A program made the translations under genes and the position numbers. Below, one piece after another: positions 1 to 7,828 of a DNA stretch of 64,000 bases. The stretch's first letter is position 1. Every line of letters begins with the position of its first letter. The stretch is from Siminovitchia sediminis (GTDB lineage Bacteria; Bacillota; Bacilli; Bacillales; Bacillaceae_C), in NCBI RefSeq assembly GCF_042680885.1, contig NZ_JBHUEO010000005.1:186001-250000 (forward strand). The letters are read 5' to 3'. The notes under the pieces were generated by a model. It did no database searches and was not told the DNA's origin. It saw only the letters and a list, made by a program, of their open reading frames with translations.

Positions 1-75
1 ATTTCCCAGGCGCAAGTGTCAAGACTGGAAAAGGCGGCAATCAAGCAAATGAATAAAAATATTAATATTCAATAA
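1..75 (+). CDS. sigG: RNA polymerase sporulation sigma factor SigG, C-terminal end (partial)
   Basis: Only the last 24 codons and the TAA stop (73-75) lie in the window; the frame is open from base 1. The peptide contains SQAQVSRLEKAAIKQM, which I recognise as the end of the region 4.2 helix-turn-helix of sigma-G, the late forespore sigma factor that binds -35 elements. In B. subtilis sigG lies upstream of the ylm cluster, as here. The stop codon is directly followed by a dispersed repeat starting at base 76. The next strong terminator hairpin is at 461-502, so the transcript probably runs through two repeat units. The family call rests on a short but very characteristic sequence. Confidence 0.85.
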   Translation: MSQAQVSRLEKAAIKQMNKNINIQ

Positions 76-328
76 GAAAAGCGGAGGGCGCCTGTTTATC
101 GACGTACAGACTGGAGTGCCTCCGACGAGATAAAGGAAACACGGCGACGCAGGAGCCGATGTTGACTTATCATAGGAAAGCCTACCAATTTGAAATCTTC
201 GTGTGTGACTTCTTTGAATAGACATCATGAGCTTTGCGACGAGGTGAGCTCTACTTCTTCGAACAAGCTCCGCCGCAGGAGCACCTGAGGCGCGAAGTCT
301 GCTAGTCGATAGGCGCCGCAGCTGGCCA
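76..328 (+). repeat. Dispersed repeat, C-type unit with internal extra segment
   Basis: The segment starts with the family left end GAAAAGCGGA and finishes with a right end resembling GCAGCTGG. Its core matches the two 147-base C-type units at 52135-52428, including the shared block around GATAAAGGAAACACGGCGAC. About 110 extra bases (roughly 175-284) interrupt the place where those copies read straight through. Outer arms GGCGCC and GGCGCC can pair, so the whole unit can fold back on itself. No credible protein is encoded. Confidence 0.8.
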
Positions 329-330
329 AT

Positions 331-450
331 AAGAAAATCGGAAGACGGTGCTTAGGGTCGACAAGCGCTGGAGTAAATACCAGTGATGGCGTAGTTTGCC
401 TTCATTGGTTTTTTTGAAGCGGCCCTGAGCCCCTGCCGTCTGCAGCTGGA
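331..450 (+). repeat. Dispersed repeat, B-type unit
   Basis: This unit shares its ends and core with the B-type unit at 52014-52134. It opens with AGAAAATCGGAAGACGG and closes with CCTGCCGTCTGCAGCTGGA. The arms AGACGG and CCGTCT pair, and an inner fold forms around GGAGTAAATACCAGTGATGG. Divergence from the copy near rpsP suggests this is the older insertion. Confidence 0.75.
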
Positions 451-460
451 GAAAAATCAG

Positions 461-508
461 AACAAGAGCCGGATGGTTCCAAGTGGACATCCGGCTCTTG
501 TTTGTTCT
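461..508 (+). terminator. Strong hairpin, probable terminator of the sigG transcript
   Basis: A perfect 15-bp stem pairs 461-475 (AACAAGAGCCGGATG) with 488-502, closing a 12-base loop, and is followed by TGTTCT. The U-tract is short, so termination efficiency is uncertain. It is the first good hairpin after sigG and before ylmC, separated from the sigG stop by the two repeat units. Confidence 0.6.
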
Positions 509-611
509 ATTGGAAAAATGCAGCTTTTTGTTAATTATCATCAACCATAGCTCCCTCAGCATATACATAATATAGAGCGCCTGTATAAACGAAGGATGGA
601 GGCGGAAATCA

Positions 612-887
612 ATGGTAAGGATCTCAGAATTTCAATTAAAGGATATAGTGAACATAGCCGATGGAAGAAAACTTGGAAACATTACAGACATTGAAATAAA
701 TTTGGACACGGGCAAAATCGAATCGATCATTATCAGCGCTTCGGGAAAGCTGCTTGGATTTTTTGGAAAGGATGAAGAAGTAGTGATCCCCTGGAATCAA
801 ATCATGAAAATCGGTCAAGATGTCATTCTTGTCAGGTATGCCGGGACCCAATATACCCAACAGAAGCTGGAAACTCCAAAGGACTAG
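612..887 (+). CDS. ylmC: YlmC/YmxH family PRC-barrel protein
   Basis: 91 residues, with the PRC-barrel pattern of short beta strands (residues 6-80: LKDIVNIADGRKLGNI, then IESIIISASG and EEVVIPWNQI). The YlmC/YmxH family is conserved in endospore formers and usually listed as sporulation-associated; its biochemical role is not established. The ATG follows GGATGGAGGCGG at good spacing. In B. subtilis it also lies between sigG and the ylmD/ylmE/sepF genes; here the ylmA and ylmD equivalents are missing. The sequence gives no active-site clue. Confidence 0.85.
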   Translation: MVRISEFQLKDIVNIADGRKLGNITDIEINLDTGKIESIIISASGKLLGFFGKDEEVVIPWNQIMKIGQDVILVRYAGTQYTQQKLETPKD

Positions 888-894
888 ATATTAG

Positions 895-923
895 ATGCCG
901 TTCGCATACTTTTATGGTACACT
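895..923 (+). promoter_or_regulatory. Possible extended -10 promoter for ylmE-sepF
   Basis: TACACT at 918-923 is preceded by TGG (extended -10 element TGn). A weak -35 (ATGCCG, 895-900) lies 17 bases upstream. It sits in the gap between ylmC and ylmE. This is a motif match only. Confidence 0.3.
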
Positions 924-979
924 TAAGAAAATGTCTTTTTCTGTGAAAAAAAGTAGAAACACAAATAGGAGTAATCAAA

Positions 980-1654
980 GTGAGAGATGTCAAGGAAAAC
1001 TTATCTATTATTCAAGAACGGATCAACGAAGCATGCGAACGGTCTGGGCGGGACCCGGAGGATATTCAAATTGTGGCAGTTACCAAATATGTTTCTGTTG
1101 AGAGAGCTGCTGAGACCTTGGACGCAGGTATTCAAAACCTGGGTGAAAATCGGGACGAAGGATTATTGAAAAAGTGGGAAGCGTTAGGGGACAAGCCCAC
1201 CTGGCACTTTATCGGTACTCTTCAATCCCGAAAGGTTAAAAGTGTTGTGGATAAAGTAAATTACATCCATTCTCTTGACCGAAAGTCTCTGGCTAAAGAA
1301 ATTAATAAACGTGCTAAACAGCCTGTCAAATGCTTTGTACAGGTCAATGTATCAGGTGAGGAGTCCAAACACGGTTTGGCGCCGGAAAATACAGTGGAAT
1401 TTATAAAACAGCTGGAGGCCTATGAAAATATTGAGGTTGTCGGCCTGATGACGATGGCCCCTCATATAGATGATGATGAGGTTTTGCGTACATGCTTCCG
1501 CCGCCTTCGTAAGCTGAAAGAAGAAGTTGAAGGGCTGGGCTTATCTTATGCGCCATGCCACGAACTATCCATGGGAATGTCCAATGATTACACAATTGCC
1601 ATTGAGGAAGGCGCGACATTTATACGTATCGGATCTGCCCTAGTCGGAGAATGA
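980..1654 (+). CDS. ylmE: YggS/PLPBP family pyridoxal phosphate homeostasis protein
   Basis: 224 residues of the YggS/PROSC family, a single-domain PLP-binding TIM barrel related to the alanine racemase N-terminal domain. The PLP lysine is in IQIVAVTKYVSVE (about residue 36), and later family motifs include LGENRDE, WHFIGTLQSRK, HSLDR and LSMGMSNDY. Family members carry PLP and buffer vitamin B6 and amino-acid pools rather than catalysing a known reaction. The GTG start is preceded by AGGAG at a suitable distance. It is followed 18 bases later by sepF, the usual pairing with division genes in Firmicutes. Confidence 0.92.
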   Translation: MRDVKENLSIIQERINEACERSGRDPEDIQIVAVTKYVSVERAAETLDAGIQNLGENRDEGLLKKWEALGDKPTWHFIGTLQSRKVKSVVDKVNYIHSLDRKSLAKEINKRAKQPVKCFVQVNVSGEESKHGLAPENTVEFIKQLEAYENIEVVGLMTMAPHIDDDEVLRTCFRRLRKLKEEVEGLGLSYAPCHELSMGMSNDYTIAIEEGATFIRIGSALVGE

Positions 1655-1672
1655 TGTTGAGGAGGCTGAGAA

Positions 1673-2116
1673 ATGGGGATTAAATCAAAGTTCAAAAATT
1701 TTTTCCTTTTAGAAGATGAGTATGATTACGAAGAAGAAAAAAATGAAATGGAACCTCAACCCAAAAAAGAACAAGCTCATCCTGTACCTTCACGAAAGCA
1801 AAATGTAGTCAGCCTTCAAAGTGTTCAGCAGTCATCAAAAGTGATGCTTGTAGAGCCCAGAGTTTATGCCGAGGCGCAGGAGGTTGCTGATCACCTTGTT
1901 AACCGCCGTGCAGTAGTCGTCAATTTACAGAGAATCCACCATGATCAGGCTATCCGAATTGTAGATTTTTTAAGTGGAACAGTGTATGCCATTGAAGGGG
2001 ATATCCAAAAGATTGGCCGGGATATCTTTCTCTGTACACCGGATAATGTGGAGGTGTCCGGAAATATCACTGAAATGTTTGATGATGAAAATTTTGAGGA
2101 TCCGAGGTGGTCATAA
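1673..2116 (+). CDS. sepF: Cell division protein SepF
   Basis: 147 residues. The N-terminus MGIKSKFKNFFLLEDEYDYEEE matches the short membrane-binding amphipathic helix and acidic linker of SepF. The globular domain (about 58-140) contains the conserved stretch around VADHLVNRRAVVVNLQRI and FLSGTVYAIEGDIQKIG. SepF polymerises into rings, binds the FtsZ C-terminus and helps tether the Z ring to the membrane and build the septum. The start follows GAGGAGGCTGAG. It belongs to the ylmE-sepF-ylmG division/envelope cluster. Confidence 0.95.
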   Translation: MGIKSKFKNFFLLEDEYDYEEEKNEMEPQPKKEQAHPVPSRKQNVVSLQSVQQSSKVMLVEPRVYAEAQEVADHLVNRRAVVVNLQRIHHDQAIRIVDFLSGTVYAIEGDIQKIGRDIFLCTPDNVEVSGNITEMFDDENFEDPRWS

Positions 2117-2121
2117 GACAA

Positions 2122-2385
2122 ATGAACGTAATTATAGCCATTATTATGCAAGTCATAAGCCTTTATTCATGGGCATTAATTATTTATATTTTAATGTCCT
2201 GGTTCCCAAACGCAAGAGAATCGGCCATTGGCCAATTTCTTGCCAAGATATGTGAACCGTATTTGGAACCTTTCCGAAGAATTGTTCCCCCGCTTGGAAT
2301 GATTGACATATCCCCTATTGTCGCATTTTTAGTGTTAAGACTGGCAACCGCAGGTCTGCTGGAAATTGCGAGATGGGTAAGCTAG
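2122..2385 (+). CDS. ylmG: YggT family membrane protein
   Basis: 87 residues with two hydrophobic segments (about residues 3-25, IIAIIMQVISLYSWALIIYIL, and 58-80) and the family motif EPYLEPFRRIVPPLGMIDISPIVAF between them. YggT/YlmG proteins are small two-TM proteins implicated in division or envelope functions. I chose the ATG at 2122 because GAGGTGG (2104-2110) is 11 bases upstream. A GTG at 2107 would add five residues and overlap sepF but has no better ribosome site. Confidence 0.85.
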   Translation: MNVIIAIIMQVISLYSWALIIYILMSWFPNARESAIGQFLAKICEPYLEPFRRIVPPLGMIDISPIVAFLVLRLATAGLLEIARWVS

Positions 2386-2415
2386 AAAAGGATAGCTGTT
2401 CAGCTCTCCTTTTTT
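2386..2415 (+). terminator. Hairpin after ylmG
   Basis: AAAAGGATAGCTG pairs with CAGCTCTCCTTTT across a very tight turn and runs into TTTTTT. It starts directly after the ylmG stop. One internal mismatch is present. Confidence 0.55.
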
Positions 2416-2553
2416 ATTGTTGCGGATAAAACAGAACGGGACCATCGATTCGGATATCACACCTTTTATTTTGAAGGGAGTATGTCAACAGATAAAAACT
2501 GCTGAAGCAGTGGCTTTTGCTGTTTTTAAAAACAGTTGTTTTTGAAAAGCTCC

Positions 2554-2584
2554 CAGGGGGAATGCCCCCCTGATCTCTTTTTTA
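2554..2584 (+). terminator. GC-rich hairpin with T-tract upstream of ylmH
   Basis: CAGGGGG (2554-2560) pairs with CCCCCTG, followed by ATCTCTTTTTTA. The 230-base ylmG-ylmH gap also holds weaker stem-loops near 2490-2545. This hairpin suggests that transcription from the sepF group mostly ends before ylmH. Confidence 0.55.
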
Positions 2585-2646
2585 GGAGTTCCTGGATTTG
2601 TGGACAGGTGTCTGCATGATGTACCAGTCATGAGGAGTTGTATCAC

Positions 2647-3423
2647 ATGTCATCTATTTATCAACATTTCAGACCTGAAGAAAAGCCATTTATTGATACC
2701 GTTTTTGATTGGCGCCATCTTGTGGAGAATACTTATTCCCCTAAACTGACTGATTTTTTGGATCCTCGCCAGCAGTATATTCTTCAGTCTGTCATAGGCG
2801 AAGGCGGGGATATACAATTTGGTTTATTTGGAGGCCAGGAACAAAGCGAGAGGAAAAGAGCTCTCTTATATCCGGACTATTTTCAACCGGAGGAAGAGGA
2901 TTTTCAAGTCGGGCTCTATGAAATAGAGTATCCGAAAAAGTTTGTTCGAATAGAACATCCGATGGTATTGGGCTCCCTCATGTCACTAGGTTTAAAAAGA
3001 GATAAATTCGGTGATATTCTTGTAGGTGAAGATCAAATACAATTTTTCTCAAGTAAAGAGATTGAACGTTTTCTACTGTCAGAACTGAAGGAAGTTGGAC
3101 GGGCGGCTGTTCGTCTTAAAGCAATACCGCTGACAAAAGCCATAGAAACTACCGAGAAATGGAACGAAAAAGAGGTGTCCGCCGCTTCAATGCGCATAGA
3201 TGCCATCGTATCGGCTGCGTTTAATCTGTCAAGGCAAAAATCCCAAGTTTTAATTGAGCAAAAGCGTGTAAAGCTGAATTGGAAAACAGTTGAAAATCCT
3301 GCAGCTGAATGCATGGAAGGTGATATTATATCCGGACGCAGGCTCGGCAGGTGCAAAATTATTGACGTTCTGGGTACAACGAAAAAAAATAAGGCGCGGC
3401 TGAAAATTGGAACAAAAAATTAA
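2647..3423 (+). CDS. ylmH: S4-domain RNA-binding protein YlmH (ribosome quality control)
   Basis: 258 residues. The C-terminal part (about 180-250) is an S4 RNA-binding domain: SMRIDAIVSAAFNLSRQKSQVLIEQKRVKLNWK, then EGDIISGRRLGRCKI. YlmH homologues bind the 50S-peptidyl-tRNA complex and take part in ribosome-associated quality control with RqcH, whose gene is also here (17649-19358). ATG at 2647 follows TGAGGAG (2631-2637). An in-frame TTG at 2638 overlaps that site and is rejected. SSIYQHFRPEE matches the family N-terminus. Confidence 0.9.
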   Translation: MSSIYQHFRPEEKPFIDTVFDWRHLVENTYSPKLTDFLDPRQQYILQSVIGEGGDIQFGLFGGQEQSERKRALLYPDYFQPEEEDFQVGLYEIEYPKKFVRIEHPMVLGSLMSLGLKRDKFGDILVGEDQIQFFSSKEIERFLLSELKEVGRAAVRLKAIPLTKAIETTEKWNEKEVSAASMRIDAIVSAAFNLSRQKSQVLIEQKRVKLNWKTVENPAAECMEGDIISGRRLGRCKIIDVLGTTKKNKARLKIGTKN

Positions 3424-3433
3424 TTAAGAAACC

Positions 3434-3463
3434 CGCCAACTTTAGTCAAAATTCGAGTATAAT
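3434..3463 (+). promoter_or_regulatory. Possible promoter of divIVA
   Basis: A consensus TATAAT occurs at 3458-3463, about 40 bases upstream of the divIVA start. The matching -35 position is poor. Location between ylmH and divIVA makes a separate divIVA promoter plausible. Confidence 0.35.
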
Positions 3464-3503
3464 ATGATTAGTAGATGAACAGAAGTGTAATGGAGGTGGC
3501 ATC

Positions 3504-4019
3504 ATGCCGTTAACACCAGTGGACATACATAATAAAGAATTCAGCAAAGGTTTTCGCGGATATGACGAGGATGAAGTAAACGAATTTCTTGACCAGGTTA
3601 TAAAGGATTATGAGTTAGTCCTCAGGGAAAAGAGAGAATTGGAAGATAAGATTGCATCTATGAACGAAAGACTTGGACACTTTAGCACCATTGAAGAAAC
3701 GTTGAATAAATCCATTGTCGTTGCACAGGAAGCAGCTGAAGAAGTAAAAGGAAATGCTATGAAGGAAGCAAAGCTCATCATTCGGGAAGCCGAAAAGAAT
3801 GCGGATCGGATTGTAAATGAGTCTTTGTCAAAAGCACGTAAAATTGCTTTGGAGATTGAAGAGTTGAAAAAGCAGGCAAAGGTTTTTCGGACACGCTTCA
3901 GAATGCTGATTGAAGCACAGCTGGATTTAATTAATACGGATGATTGGGACCAATTAATGGAATTTGAACTGGATGCAACTGAACTGAATAGTTTAGAAGA
4001 AGTCGAAGAATTAGAGTAA
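3504..4019 (+). CDS. divIVA: Septum-site and pole-localised protein DivIVA
   Basis: 171 residues. The N-terminal lipid-binding domain begins MPLTPVDIHNKEFSKGFRGY and includes DEDEVNEFLDQVI (about residues 1-45). A long coiled coil (about 30-130) and an acidic C-terminus follow. DivIVA recognises strongly curved membrane at division sites and poles, recruits MinJ/MinCD in Bacillus and anchors chromosome origins during sporulation. GGAGGTGG precedes the start. Gene order ylmH-divIVA-ileS is as in B. subtilis. Confidence 0.96.
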   Translation: MPLTPVDIHNKEFSKGFRGYDEDEVNEFLDQVIKDYELVLREKRELEDKIASMNERLGHFSTIEETLNKSIVVAQEAAEEVKGNAMKEAKLIIREAEKNADRIVNESLSKARKIALEIEELKKQAKVFRTRFRMLIEAQLDLINTDDWDQLMEFELDATELNSLEEVEELE

Positions 4020-4022
4020 AAC

Positions 4023-4052
4023 TTGACTCTGCATTTAAGACTTTCATATAAT
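4023..4052 (+). promoter_or_regulatory. Sigma-A promoter of the ileS T-box leader
   Basis: TTGACT (4023-4028) and TATAAT (4047-4052) are separated by 18 bases, directly after the divIVA stop. Start would be near 4059, matching the 5' end of the T-box leader. Confidence 0.8.
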
Positions 4053-4059
4053 GGTATCA

Positions 4060-4326
4060 ATTCAATGATATGTGTAATACGATGACAGGGACAGTACAAT
4101 CTTAGACCTATTCCAAGCGAGCCGGGGAAGGTGAAAGCCCGGCAATAGGAGAGATGTGGAAAATCACCCTGGAGTACTTGATTCGAAAGCATTGCGAGTA
4201 GAAAAAAGCGTTTCATCCATGATACGGATGCTTGAGCGGACAATTACCGGTAATTGTCTAATTGGGTGGTACCACGGGAACAGCCTTCTCGTCCCTTTTT
4301 TGGGATGAGATGGCTGTTTTTTTATA
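4060..4326 (+). promoter_or_regulatory. T-box riboswitch (tRNA-Ile) with terminator, upstream of ileS
   Basis: The hallmark T-box GGGTGGTACCACGGG lies at 4264-4278; its UGGU (4267-4270) can pair with the uncharged ACCA end of tRNA. The Stem I region contains CCGGGG and AAGCCCGG, and a likely specifier codon ATC (Ile) at 4163-4165 is followed by a purine. A terminator stem pairs AACAGCC-TTCTCGTCCC (from 4279) with GGGATGAGA-TGGCTGTT and ends in T residues by about 4324. Uncharged tRNA-Ile should stabilise the antiterminator and allow ileS transcription. The specifier assignment is inferred from position and the downstream gene. Confidence 0.93.
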
Positions 4327-4359
4327 TATACGGATGTAAACATTAAAGGAGGAAATAGG

Positions 4360-7122
4360 ATGGATTATAAAGATACGCTGCTTATGCCGAAAACAGATTT
4401 CCCGATGCGTGGAAATCTACCAAAAAGAGAGCCGGAAATGCAAGCGAAGTGGGAAGAAGACAATATTTACCAAAAGGTTCAGGAAAGAACAAAGGGACGG
4501 CCGCTATTTGTGCTGCACGATGGACCGCCATTTGCAAACGGCAATCTTCATATGGGCCATGCTCTAAACAAAACGTTAAAAGATTTTATTGTGCGCTACA
4601 AATCTATGGCTGGCTATTGTGCTCCATACGTCCCAGGATGGGATACACATGGTCTGCCCATCGAGCAAGCCCTTGCAAACAAAGGTGTAAACCGGAAAGA
4701 AATGACATTAGCGGAATTCCGGGAAATCTGTAAGGAATACGCATATGAACAAATTGATAATCAAAGAAGTGAATTTAAGCGTCTGGGTATCAGGGGAGAC
4801 TGGGATCATCCTTATATTACCTTAAAGCCTGAATTTGAAGCGGAACAGATAAAAGTGTTCGGCGAAATGGCGAAAAAAGGATATATTTATAAAGGTAAAA
4901 AACCTGTGTACTGGTCACCTACAAGTGAGTCTGCACTTGCTGAGGCAGAAATTGAATATAAAGATAAGCGCTCGCCATCCATTTATGTAACATTTACGGT
5001 AACGGACGGTAAAGGTGTCATTGAAGAGGGGACAAACATTATTATTTGGACAACAACGCCTTGGACGATCCCTGCCAATCAGGCCGTTGCCGTTCATCCA
5101 AACTTGAATTATGCAGTCTTGGATCACGAAGGAAAAACATATTTAGTTGCTGAGGACCTTGTTTCAAATGTAAAAGAGGTACTGGATTGGCCAAATGCCA
5201 AAGTCATCAAAACGGTACAAGGATCCACCCTTGAATATGTGGTTGCAAAACACCCTTTCTACAATAGGGATTCCCAAGTCATTCTGGGTGAGCACGTAAC
5301 GGTTGATTCCGGTACGGGATGTGTCCATACAGCCCCGGGTCATGGTGAAGATGACTTTATTGTCGGACAACAATATGATTTGGAAGTTCTCTGCCCGGTT
5401 GATGACAAAGGGATCATGACAGAAGAGGCTCCAGGATTCGAGGGGATGTTTTATGATAAGGCCAACAAGCCGATTACAGAAAAGCTTCAAGAAGTTGGGG
5501 CTTTGCTGAAACTGGAATTTATCACCCACTCTTATCCGCATGATTGGCGGACCAAAAAACCGGTCATTTTCCGAGCAACTTCCCAATGGTTTGCCTCCAT
5601 TAAGGATTTCAGAGAGGATATTTTGGAAGCCATTAAAGACGTGAAATGGGTACCGAATTGGGGAGAAACCAGACTCTTTAATATGGTGAGGGACCGGGGA
5701 GACTGGTGCATTTCCCGACAAAGGGTATGGGGAGTGCCTATCCCGGTGTTTTACGCGGAAAATGGTGAAGCCATTATTACAGATGAAACGATTGCTCACG
5801 TATCTGAACTATTCCGTAAACACGGATCCAATATCTGGTTTGAAAAAGAAGCTTCAGAACTGTTGCCTGAAGGATTTTCGCACCCTGGAAGCCCTAATGG
5901 AATTTTTACCAAGGAAATGGATATTATGGACGTTTGGTTTGACTCTGGTTCTTCTCATCAGGGAGTCCTAGTTGAAAGAGAAGAACTTAGACGCCCGGCT
6001 GACTTGTATTTGGAAGGGTCTGACCAGTACCGCGGATGGTTCAACTCTTCTCTGACAACGGCGGTGGCCGTAACAGGAAAAGCACCATACACGGGAGTGC
6101 TGAGCCATGGCTTTGTCCTGGACGGAGAAGGGCATAAAATGAGTAAGTCCCTAGGGAATGTCATTGTACCTTCAAAGATAACTAATCAGTATGGAGCTGA
6201 AATCCTCCGTCTGTGGGTAGCGTCTGTAGACTATCAGTCAGATGTAAGAATTTCCGATGCCATTTTGAAGCAAGTCAGTGAAGTTTACCGTAAAATCAGA
6301 AATACATTCCGTTTCCTTCTCGGAAACCTGGCTGATTTTAACCCGAATGAACATGCAGTTCCATTTGAAAAACTTCGTGAAGTCGATCAGTTTATGTTCA
6401 TCAGGCTGAATAACTTGGTAAGACATTCCCTGACAGCCTATGATGAGTATGAATTTGCGGACATTTACCATGCCGTCAATAATTTTTGTACGGTAGATCT
6501 GAGCTCTTTCTATATGGATTTTGCGAAAGACATATTATATATTGAAGCAGAAAACAACTTTGAGCGCAGGGCCATGCAGACGGTCATGTATCAAAGTGTC
6601 GTAACGCTGGCAAAGCTGCTGTCTCCAATTTTACCTCATACAGCAGATGAAGTCTGGTCCCATATCCCTGGAGTACAGGAAGAAAGTGTCCAGCTGACAG
6701 ATATGCCTGATGTCAAAGAAATTCAAAACGGTGAAGAATTGGAGAAAAAATGGAAAGAGTTTCTTCTTGTCAGGGATGATGTTCTCAAAGCTCTGGAGGA
6801 AGCCAGAAATCAAAAGGTGATCGGGAAATCATTGACAGCTAAAGTGACACTGTATGTGAATGAAGACGTGAAAAAGTTATTGGACAGCATTTCCGAAAGT
6901 TTACACCAACTTTTTATCGTATCAGGTTTTGAAGTGGCTGGACCCTACGATGAAGCACCGGACAATGCTTTGAAGCTTGACAAGGCTGCTGTTGTGGTAG
7001 AAAAAGCTGATGGGGAAACTTGTGAACGATGCTGGGTTGTCACCCCTGATGTCGGCAAAGTTGAGGAACATCCAACCATTTGCCCTCGTTGTGCATCAGT
7101 TGTTGAAGAGCTGAAATCTTAA
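4360..7122 (+). CDS. ileS: Isoleucyl-tRNA synthetase
   Basis: 920 residues, the usual bacterial length. The class I signature HMGH is at about residues 64-67 and KMSKS at about 593-597. A central editing (CP1) domain contains TTTPWTIPANQAV and GTGCVHTAPGHGEDDF, and WFDSGSSH precedes the catalytic half. The C-terminal zinc knuckle has Cys pairs at about 888/891 and 908/911. It charges tRNA-Ile with isoleucine and hydrolyses mischarged valine. Expression is controlled by the T-box at 4060-4326. ATG follows AAAGGAGG. A terminator comes right after the stop; ylyA, present downstream in B. subtilis, is missing. Confidence 0.98.
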   Translation: MDYKDTLLMPKTDFPMRGNLPKREPEMQAKWEEDNIYQKVQERTKGRPLFVLHDGPPFANGNLHMGHALNKTLKDFIVRYKSMAGYCAPYVPGWDTHGLPIEQALANKGVNRKEMTLAEFREICKEYAYEQIDNQRSEFKRLGIRGDWDHPYITLKPEFEAEQIKVFGEMAKKGYIYKGKKPVYWSPTSESALAEAEIEYKDKRSPSIYVTFTVTDGKGVIEEGTNIIIWTTTPWTIPANQAVAVHPNLNYAVLDHEGKTYLVAEDLVSNVKEVLDWPNAKVIKTVQGSTLEYVVAKHPFYNRDSQVILGEHVTVDSGTGCVHTAPGHGEDDFIVGQQYDLEVLCPVDDKGIMTEEAPGFEGMFYDKANKPITEKLQEVGALLKLEFITHSYPHDWRTKKPVIFRATSQWFASIKDFREDILEAIKDVKWVPNWGETRLFNMVRDRGDWCISRQRVWGVPIPVFYAENGEAIITDETIAHVSELFRKHGSNIWFEKEASELLPEGFSHPGSPNGIFTKEMDIMDVWFDSGSSHQGVLVEREELRRPADLYLEGSDQYRGWFNSSLTTAVAVTGKAPYTGVLSHGFVLDGEGHKMSKSLGNVIVPSKITNQYGAEILRLWVASVDYQSDVRISDAILKQVSEVYRKIRNTFRFLLGNLADFNPNEHAVPFEKLREVDQFMFIRLNNLVRHSLTAYDEYEFADIYHAVNNFCTVDLSSFYMDFAKDILYIEAENNFERRAMQTVMYQSVVTLAKLLSPILPHTADEVWSHIPGVQEESVQLTDMPDVKEIQNGEELEKKWKEFLLVRDDVLKALEEARNQKVIGKSLTAKVTLYVNEDVKKLLDSISESLHQLFIVSGFEVAGPYDEAPDNALKLDKAAVVVEKADGETCERCWVVTPDVGKVEEHPTICPRCASVVEELKS

Positions 7123-7168
7123 AAGAAGCCCTCCGCTGGGTACTGCACCCCGGGGGGGCTTCTTTTTA
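7123..7168 (+). terminator. Rho-independent terminator of ileS
   Basis: AGAAGCCCTCC pairs with GGGGGGCTTCT, followed by TTTTA. It begins directly after the ileS stop codon. Confidence 0.85.
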
Positions 7169-7303
7169 GTGATGGTCATGATGGTGAGAGGTTTGGCGAA
7201 GGAAACCGTATCTGTGCATTTCTTTTGACGCTGCTTCATACTTGGACTGGATACAAAGGATAGTCAACATAACGGTTTCTTTATACTATTGTCATTCTTT
7301 TTG

Positions 7304-7312
7304 TGCTAAAAT
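7304..7312 (+). promoter_or_regulatory. Extended -10 promoter for lspA
   Basis: TGCTAAAAT (TGn plus TAAAAT at 7307-7312) lies 40 bases upstream of the lspA start, with no clear -35 hexamer. It comes after the ileS terminator, where a new promoter is needed. Confidence 0.45.
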
Positions 7313-7351
7313 TCAGTAGGAATAAGTACTTTATGATTCGGGGGTTTACGA

Positions 7352-7828
7352 GTGCCTTATTATTTAATAGCATTGTTCGTCATTGTACTTGATCAAGTGA
7401 CCAAATGGACCATCGTCCGCCACATGGAAATCGGTGAAAGTATTACAATTATTCATAATTTCTTTTATTTGACATCCCACCGGAATAGAGGTGCCGCGTG
7501 GGGTATGCTGGAAGGCCAAATGTGGCTGTTTTATATCGTTACGCTGATTGTAGTGGCCGGAATTATTTATTACATGCAGACACAGGCTAAAGGTAAGCCT
7601 TTGTTTCAGATCAGCCTATCTTTTATATTGGGAGGAGCGATCGGTAATTTTATTGACCGATTGTTTAGAAAAGAAGTAGTGGACTTTTTGGATACATATA
7701 TATTTGGTTATGACTTCCCTATCTTTAATATTGCTGATTCGGCTTTGACAATCGGGGTGATTCTTCTCTTTATCCAAATGTTTCGGGAAGAGAGAAAAGA
7801 AAAGGTGAATGCAGATGGAAAAAATTGA
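7352..7828 (+). CDS. lspA: Lipoprotein signal peptidase (signal peptidase II)
   Basis: 158 residues, four hydrophobic segments. Family motifs are NRGAAWGML, GGAIGNFIDRLFRKEVVDFLD (first catalytic Asp region) and FNIADSALTIGV (second catalytic Asp). This aspartic protease cleaves prolipoproteins just before the diacylglyceryl-cysteine at the membrane. The start is GTG at 7352 with only a weak ribosome site (GGGGGT). The end overlaps the next gene by 14 bases, so the pair is probably translationally coupled. Confidence 0.95.
   Translation: MPYYLIALFVIVLDQVTKWTIVRHMEIGESITIIHNFFYLTSHRNRGAAWGMLEGQMWLFYIVTLIVVAGIIYYMQTQAKGKPLFQISLSFILGGAIGNFIDRLFRKEVVDFLDTYIFGYDFPIFNIADSALTIGVILLFIQMFREERKEKVNADGKN

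Noticed and set aside
302..568. Minus-strand reading frame over the B repeat and terminator hairpin
   Set aside because: It runs through a repeat and a perfect terminator stem; no family resemblance.
2107..2121. GTG 2107 as the ylmG start
   Set aside because: The ribosome site GAGGTGG overlaps this codon and is correctly spaced only for ATG 2122.
3608..4243. 211-codon minus-strand frame over divIVA and the T-box leader
   Set aside because: Antisense to divIVA and to a recognised riboswitch; no support.
5164..5799. 211-codon minus-strand frame inside ileS
   Set aside because: Fully antisense to a well-defined gene, no ribosome site, composition of a shadow frame.
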